From Deltaproteobacteria bacterium (lineage in GTDB: Bacteria > Myxococcota_A > UBA796): 10,216 nucleotides of DNA. Shown here in pieces: positions 6,092 to 10,216 of the stretch. Every line of letters begins with the position of its first letter. Position 1 is the stretch's first letter. The stretch is from assembly GCA_002707085.1 (NCBI GenBank), contig PALY01000097.1, forward strand, positions 3,212 through 13,427. The letters run 5' to 3'. Below the pieces are notes generated by a model. That model was not told the DNA's origin, did not search any database, and saw only the letters and a list, made by a program, of their open reading frames with translations. Position numbers and translations under genes: made by a program.

Positions 6092-7626
6092 GTCGGCAGG
6101 TTTTATTGCTGCATGCCCCCAAAACCAACAGTCATTTTGGACCGTTGGGGGAAGCCATGTCCATCAACTACATGGCGGTCGGCCTACCCGCATTGGCGGC
6201 TTCCCTTGAAGCGGGTGGCTGGCCCACAGAAATCCTACATTTGGGCGTACAGAGAGTCGTCGAACCCGATTTCGACCTCAGTGAGGACGTCGCCAAACAA
6301 CCCCCACTTCTCACCGGCCTAAGCATGCACTGGCATCAGCAGGCATGGGACACTGTGGAAGCGGTGAAAGCGATTCGTCGCGGAGCCCCCAATACATTTA
6401 TTGTTCTCGGTGGATTTACTGCATCAGCGATGTTTCAAGAGATCTTAGAGACGGTACCTGAAGTGGATGGAATCATTCGGGGAGACGGCGAAGTGGCGGT
6501 TGTCGCACTGGCAAAAGCCCTCGAAAAGCAAACCTCTCTTGCAGATGTACCCAACCTGAGCTGGCGGAATGGGAATACAATCACCCACAACCCGATTTCG
6601 GAACAGTCTACGGCAAACAGCATCTCTGCTCTCGACTATGAGAGGTTTGACCTGCTGCGTCACTCCAAACAATACATTGCTGACTTTTGCGGCCCCTTCT
6701 TTATTCCCCACAAACGACCCCAAGCCACCATCATGGCATTGGGCCAAAAACTATTTGGTGGAGCCACAGGAAAAACAATGATTCTGCCCGCAGGCAGGGG
6801 GTGTTCGGTCACGTGTGGCTGGTGTGGTGGAGGAAAGCTCAGTCATAAGAAGTTTCATGGCCGGTCAAACTGGATTCAGGTGGCGCCTGGGCGGTTGGCC
6901 GCTTTGATTGCACGGTCCAAGGAACTCGGGTTTTCAGGGGTTCAGGCATGCTTTGACCCCACACCGAAGGATCCTGAACACTGGATCGAAGTCTGTGACA
7001 AGGTTGCAGCATCCGGTGTTCGTACCAACATGTTCTTTGAATCTTACGCACTGCCAGATCCAAAGTTGGTGGATGCATTGGTTCGTACTTTTGATCGCGT
7101 TCTCATCTCTGTGTCACCAGAAAGTCCCGATGAAACGGTACGGAGGCGATTCCGTCCCATGTATTTCGACAACAAAGAGTTGATCGAATCTGTACGAATG
7201 TGTGCATCAAAAGGTGCAGATCTCATGTTGTGTTTTGGCCTCGGATTGCCGGGTGAAACCCTAGACACCCCGAAACAAGCTGTAGAGTTGGTGGACCGGT
7301 GTCGTGCGGTGGCCAAAGGCGTACGAATTCAGTGCCGCTCTTTTGCCATTGAAATGGAACCGGGTAGTCCCTGGGCGCTCAAACCAGATGCATATGGGAT
7401 TGAACTCGAACGTCGCACTTTTACCGACTATCTAGAGGCTCACGCCCCTGGAGCCACGGTAGAATTGGGATACCGCGTAAAAAATACCGGGGATGAATCC
7501 TACGCGGAGAAAATACAAAAAGAGGCCTGTAAACACATGTGTCCCCTACCTCCGTCCCCTCGATTGGGTCACTTGACATGCAAGGCATTGCGCGCCGCTA
7601 CAACTTCTCCCCTCCGTTTCGGTTAG
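6088..7626 (+). CDS. Cobalamin-binding radical SAM protein (first of pair)
   Basis: The product is 512 residues. Residues about 4-155 form a B12-binding Rossmann-like domain: LLLHAP (6-11), TGLSMHWHQ (76-84), IVLGGFTAS (105-113) and DGIIRGDGE (127-135), the last being the family's usual GEGE-type turn. The radical SAM core follows with GRGCSVTCGWCGGG (236-249), whose Cys239, Cys243 and Cys246 form the CX3CX2C site for the [4Fe-4S] cluster that cleaves S-adenosylmethionine. Further barrel motifs include LISVSPESPDE (339-349) and FGLGLPGET (383-391). Family members carry out radical methylation, cyclisation or rearrangement on unactivated carbons. The tail contains three more cysteines (Cys481, Cys485, Cys498) that might bind a second cluster. 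The gene is coupled by ATGA to the exported protein upstream and lies 9 bases before a second enzyme of the same class. Anaerobic or microaerobic activity and a cobalamin supply are implied. The substrate is unknown. Confidence 0.92.
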   Translation: MSRQVLLLHAPKTNSHFGPLGEAMSINYMAVGLPALAASLEAGGWPTEILHLGVQRVVEPDFDLSEDVAKQPPLLTGLSMHWHQQAWDTVEAVKAIRRGAPNTFIVLGGFTASAMFQEILETVPEVDGIIRGDGEVAVVALAKALEKQTSLADVPNLSWRNGNTITHNPISEQSTANSISALDYERFDLLRHSKQYIADFCGPFFIPHKRPQATIMALGQKLFGGATGKTMILPAGRGCSVTCGWCGGGKLSHKKFHGRSNWIQVAPGRLAALIARSKELGFSGVQACFDPTPKDPEHWIEVCDKVAASGVRTNMFFESYALPDPKLVDALVRTFDRVLISVSPESPDETVRRRFRPMYFDNKELIESVRMCASKGADLMLCFGLGLPGETLDTPKQAVELVDRCRAVAKGVRIQCRSFAIEMEPGSPWALKPDAYGIELERRTFTDYLEAHAPGATVELGYRVKNTGDESYAEKIQKEACKHMCPLPPSPRLGHLTCKALRAATTSPLRFG

Positions 7627-7635
7627 CGATCACCT

Positions 7636-9228
7636 ATGCCTTCTCCAGCGCGCGATGCCGGACTTCCTTCCGACCGACCCCCCAGAATCATGTTCGTCCG
7701 AACACCACGCTTTATGTGGCCGATTCTGACTGAAGCAGACAACTTTCTGATTCCCCTTGGCTATCTCTGTCTGGCCGCCGCCGTTCGAGAGTCCATGCCA
7801 GACGTCGAGATCAAGCTGATCGACTGCCCAATTCAACAAATGGGGTGGGGATCTTTAGAGTCACTCATGCGGGAATGGCAGCCCGATATGGTGTGTGCTG
7901 GCGATGAAGCCATCTACGTTCATGAAAGTGCCAAACTGTTTCGTACCGCCAAACGAGCAAACCCTGAATGCATCACTGTGGGTGGTGGATACACGCTCCC
8001 GCACGTACCGGAGTGGGCTTTGGGGCCAGCGGCAGTCGACTTCCTGGTGTTTGGTGAAGGAGAAATCACCTTTACCGAATTGGTCAAAACTCTCCGTTAT
8101 GGTGGTGACCTTTCCACAGTAAAAGGGCTTCGCTACCTAAACGACGATGGCAGTGTTCTCGACACTGGGTTTCGACCTCTAATTCACGATCTGGATTCGT
8201 TGCCCATGCCTGCGTACGACCTGATGCCGCGAATCAGTCATCGAAAAAATGCCAGTCTCTTTCAAAACAGCTTCAATATCGAAAAGGGACGCGGGTGCAT
8301 TGATACCTGTAATTTCTGCGCAATCTGGACACAGATGGGCAGTTGGAAAAATGGAAAGCCGCGACCGAGATATCGGGTCAAATCTCCCGAAAGAGTCGTT
8401 CGAGAAATGGAAGTTTTGCATCGGCAATACGGCTACAGCAACTTTATGTTTGTCGATGGAACCTTCAACATCGACCCCGACTGGAATGATGCTTGGTCCG
8501 ATCAAATCATCGCCAAGAACTGGGAAAAAATTGCATGGTACGGATTTTTCCGAGCTGACAGTTACGAACGAGAACGGAAACAAGGTGTATTCAAAAAGCT
8601 CGTGAAAACCGGATTGCATTGGTACCTAGTCGGTGTTGAACGCGAAGAAAAAGAGGACTTCGAGTTCCTTTCAAAGCACAACTATGAAACCGAAATGATG
8701 CGGGCGATGTTTGAGTCATTGCGGGTCGAATACCCACAGGTTGTTCGCCACGCGACCTTCCTGATTGGCCTGCCCGATGATGATCGAGAAAAGCTGGACA
8801 AACTGTTTCATTACGCCATGAGCTTGCGGCCCGACTTCATTGCATTTCAGACCATCAGTCCGGAACCTGGAACCACATTGTGGAACCAAGCCATCCAAGA
8901 AGGATGGATCGAAGACAAAGGAATGGATGAACTTCGTGACTTCTATTGGTGGCAACCCGTCATGAAAACAAACCATTTATCCCTTCAGGAAATGCTGGAA
9001 GTCGCCAACAATATGAATCGCAATGTGTTCTCGAACTACATTCGGATGGATACGCTGCGCTCCTTGTTCTCCCGCTCAGAAGCCCGACGTGGCTACTACC
9101 GATTTATGGTTGGAGTGGGCGCCAAAACAATGGCGCAACATGCATACGAGTCCGTTCGTGGGAAAACTTCGTTCTCACACCTGAATGTCATCAAAGACAT
9201 GGTGAAGCCGCATTGGTACGATCTATAG
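7636..9228 (+). CDS. Cobalamin-binding radical SAM protein (second of pair, BchE-like family)
   Basis: The product is 530 residues. The B12-binding domain covers about 17-155, with IMFVRTPR (18-25), VGGGYTLPHVPEW (115-127) and VDFLVFGEGE (134-143). The radical SAM cluster motif is GRGCIDTCNFC (218-228), with Cys221, Cys225 and Cys228. After it come RYRVKSPERVVREME (245-259), FMFVDGTFNID (270-280), a strand LVGVERE (331-337), TFLIGLPDDD (374-383) and PEPGTTLW (409-416), all standard for this superfamily. A helical C-terminal region of about 100 residues (430-530) follows, as in the BchE/magnesium-protoporphyrin cyclase group. No chlorophyll gene is nearby, so that specific reaction is not claimed. 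The ATG at 7636 lacks a good ribosome binding site. An ATG at 7690 (residue 19) would still keep almost all of the B12 domain. It is probably co-transcribed with the enzyme before it, yet the two differ clearly in sequence, which suggests two steps rather than a recent duplication. Confidence 0.92.
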   Translation: MPSPARDAGLPSDRPPRIMFVRTPRFMWPILTEADNFLIPLGYLCLAAAVRESMPDVEIKLIDCPIQQMGWGSLESLMREWQPDMVCAGDEAIYVHESAKLFRTAKRANPECITVGGGYTLPHVPEWALGPAAVDFLVFGEGEITFTELVKTLRYGGDLSTVKGLRYLNDDGSVLDTGFRPLIHDLDSLPMPAYDLMPRISHRKNASLFQNSFNIEKGRGCIDTCNFCAIWTQMGSWKNGKPRPRYRVKSPERVVREMEVLHRQYGYSNFMFVDGTFNIDPDWNDAWSDQIIAKNWEKIAWYGFFRADSYERERKQGVFKKLVKTGLHWYLVGVEREEKEDFEFLSKHNYETEMMRAMFESLRVEYPQVVRHATFLIGLPDDDREKLDKLFHYAMSLRPDFIAFQTISPEPGTTLWNQAIQEGWIEDKGMDELRDFYWWQPVMKTNHLSLQEMLEVANNMNRNVFSNYIRMDTLRSLFSRSEARRGYYRFMVGVGAKTMAQHAYESVRGKTSFSHLNVIKDMVKPHWYDL

Positions 9229-9247
9229 ACCCCTGGGAAGGTCCAAA

Positions 9248-10216
9248 TTAATCGATCAATTCCGCCCCAGTAGACGAAAGACGTATGGTCGATCCAGCTG
9301 GAACATTATCGAAAGTCCTGTTGCCACCGTCCATCATGTGAACAACCACCTTGTCTGCAACTTCCACGTCACCAAAACCCACATGCAACTCGGGTGCGGA
9401 TGATGAAAAAGCGGTTGAAGGCAGAAGCCATCGGGTGATCTCTCGATCTCCCAAGGTCACATTTATGCGAGCCCCCAATGCTGCTGCCGGAAGGGTGGGT
9501 GCCGATATCTTCAGCCCGGGTCCACACCCACCATCAGACACATGTACACGAACATATTGGTAACGATCCTCGGTAAATCCTGCCGTTACTACATCGGGCA
9601 ACCCGTCTTGATTCAGATCTCCGACCGCCACGGCTCTACCAAGAGCGTCATGCTGAAAGTCTAAGGAACTGGAAACGTCTTCAAAGCCTGTTGGCTTGTG
9701 AAGCAACAAAACATCGTGCTGACCACTCGGGTCATTCAAATCTGCAGCCGCCTCGTCTGTGACCATTTCAGTCCAATCTACATCCAACCCCGTTTGTACG
9801 GGTCCATACACGGTTGCCAAATCGTCGCTTCCGTCTTGGTCAAGATCAACAAAACTGGTCCCCCAGGACCCCTCATGAATTTCGTCTGCTGGTACCGCGG
9901 CAGTCATGGATACGGTGGCATCATAAAAACCACCCAAACCATCATTCAGAAGAAGGTTTGGCATCCCCATATCGGTCACGTACATGTCGGGAGTACCGTC
10001 ATCATTGACGTCCGAAACCGCCACGCCCATCGCGAACATCGACAGATCACATCCACACTCTGAGTCCACTTCAAAACGCCCTGTTCCATCATTGATCAAC
10101 AATTCATTTGGCGTAATCCAAGGGCCAAAATCATTGGCGATGTACAAATCAAGATCTCCATCACTGTCCACATCAAGTGCAGCGGCCTGGAAACTGGCGG
10201 CATCGGGTGTACCCGG
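9248..10216 (-). CDS. Secreted FG-GAP/VCBS repeat protein with ASPIC/UnbV domain (CRTAC1-like), N-terminus outside window
   Basis: The frame is open from the right edge to the TAA at 9250-9248, giving 322 visible residues; the start lies beyond 10216, and the internal GTG at 10171 falls within a repeat and is not the start. Four aspartate-rich calcium loops of the DxDxDGxxD type mark FG-GAP/VCBS propeller blades: DVDSDGDLD (15-23), DVNDDGTPD (69-77), DLDQDGSDD (124-132) and DLNQDGLPD (200-208). Adjacent phrases such as MGVAVSD and WGTSFVD are typical of the CRTAC1-like group. The C-terminal ~70 residues (about 247-314) match the ASPIC/UnbV domain, starting LGARINV and including the equivalent of the LHFGLG motif (ELHVGFGD). 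Such proteins are extracellular or outer-surface and calcium-binding, and some bacterial members are linked to adhesion; no enzyme activity is established. The gene converges on the second radical SAM gene with 19 bases between them and is probably unrelated to that operon. Confidence 0.9.
   Translation of the reverse strand, partial: PGTPDAASFQAAALDVDSDGDLDLYIANDFGPWITPNELLINDGTGRFEVDSECGCDLSMFAMGVAVSDVNDDGTPDMYVTDMGMPNLLLNDGLGGFYDATVSMTAAVPADEIHEGSWGTSFVDLDQDGSDDLATVYGPVQTGLDVDWTEMVTDEAAADLNDPSGQHDVLLLHKPTGFEDVSSSLDFQHDALGRAVAVGDLNQDGLPDVVTAGFTEDRYQYVRVHVSDGGCGPGLKISAPTLPAAALGARINVTLGDREITRWLLPSTAFSSSAPELHVGFGDVEVADKVVVHMMDGGNRTFDNVPAGSTIRLSSTGAELID

Noticed and set aside
7636..9228. Magnesium-protoporphyrin cyclase (BchE) as the specific function
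   Set aside because: Only the family-level architecture matches. No other chlorophyll gene is in the window, and BchE-like sequences include many enzymes with other substrates.
9228..9243. Terminator hairpin between the convergent genes near 9228
   Set aside because: Only a four-base GACC/GGTC stem can form, and there is no T-run after it on either strand.

Overview
This is a chromosomal window from a bacterium of roughly balanced base composition. It has tightly packed genes, ATG, GTG and TTG starts with Shine-Dalgarno sequences, and no RNA genes, insertion sequences or CRISPR arrays that I can see. The host is probably a free-living, predatory-type Gram-negative lineage such as Myxococcota or Bradymonadota. 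This is an inference from the mix of a secreted FG-GAP/ASPIC-UnbV protein, cobalamin-dependent radical SAM enzymes, a membrane fatty-acid desaturase and a possible caspase-fold protein. No single marker gene proves it.

Layout, left to right. (1) The 3' end of an unidentified gene (+, 1-398) converges on (2) a 400-residue protein (-, 400-1602). That protein has a Ser/Thr-rich N-terminus and a His motif and Cys motif arranged as in clan CD cysteine peptidases (caspase/gingipain/CHAT). (3) A divergent promoter region (about 1603-1763) contains repeated CAGT/ACTG half-sites. (4) An acyl-CoA delta-9-type desaturase with a long charged C-terminal extension (+, 1764-2957) is followed after 8 nt by a class I SAM methyltransferase (+, 2966-3655), forming a two-gene operon. 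(5) A large multi-pass membrane protein resembling GT-C glycosyltransferases (-, 3652-5172) overlaps the methyltransferase stop. (6) A second + operon runs 5240-9228: an exported protein with a helical-repeat-like C-terminus, an ATGA-coupled cobalamin-binding radical SAM protein, and a second, different cobalamin-binding radical SAM protein. (7) The C-terminal part of a large secreted FG-GAP/VCBS protein with an ASPIC/UnbV domain (-, 9248-10216) runs off the right edge.

Taken together, the middle of the window looks like membrane or cell-envelope chemistry: a desaturase, a methyltransferase, a GT-C-like membrane enzyme and two B12/radical SAM enzymes, a superfamily that includes known lipid-modifying members. 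Whether these three adjacent transcription units act in one pathway is inference. The most unusual items are the clan CD-like protein and the exported-protein/tandem B12-radical-SAM operon, whose substrates cannot be read from the sequence.
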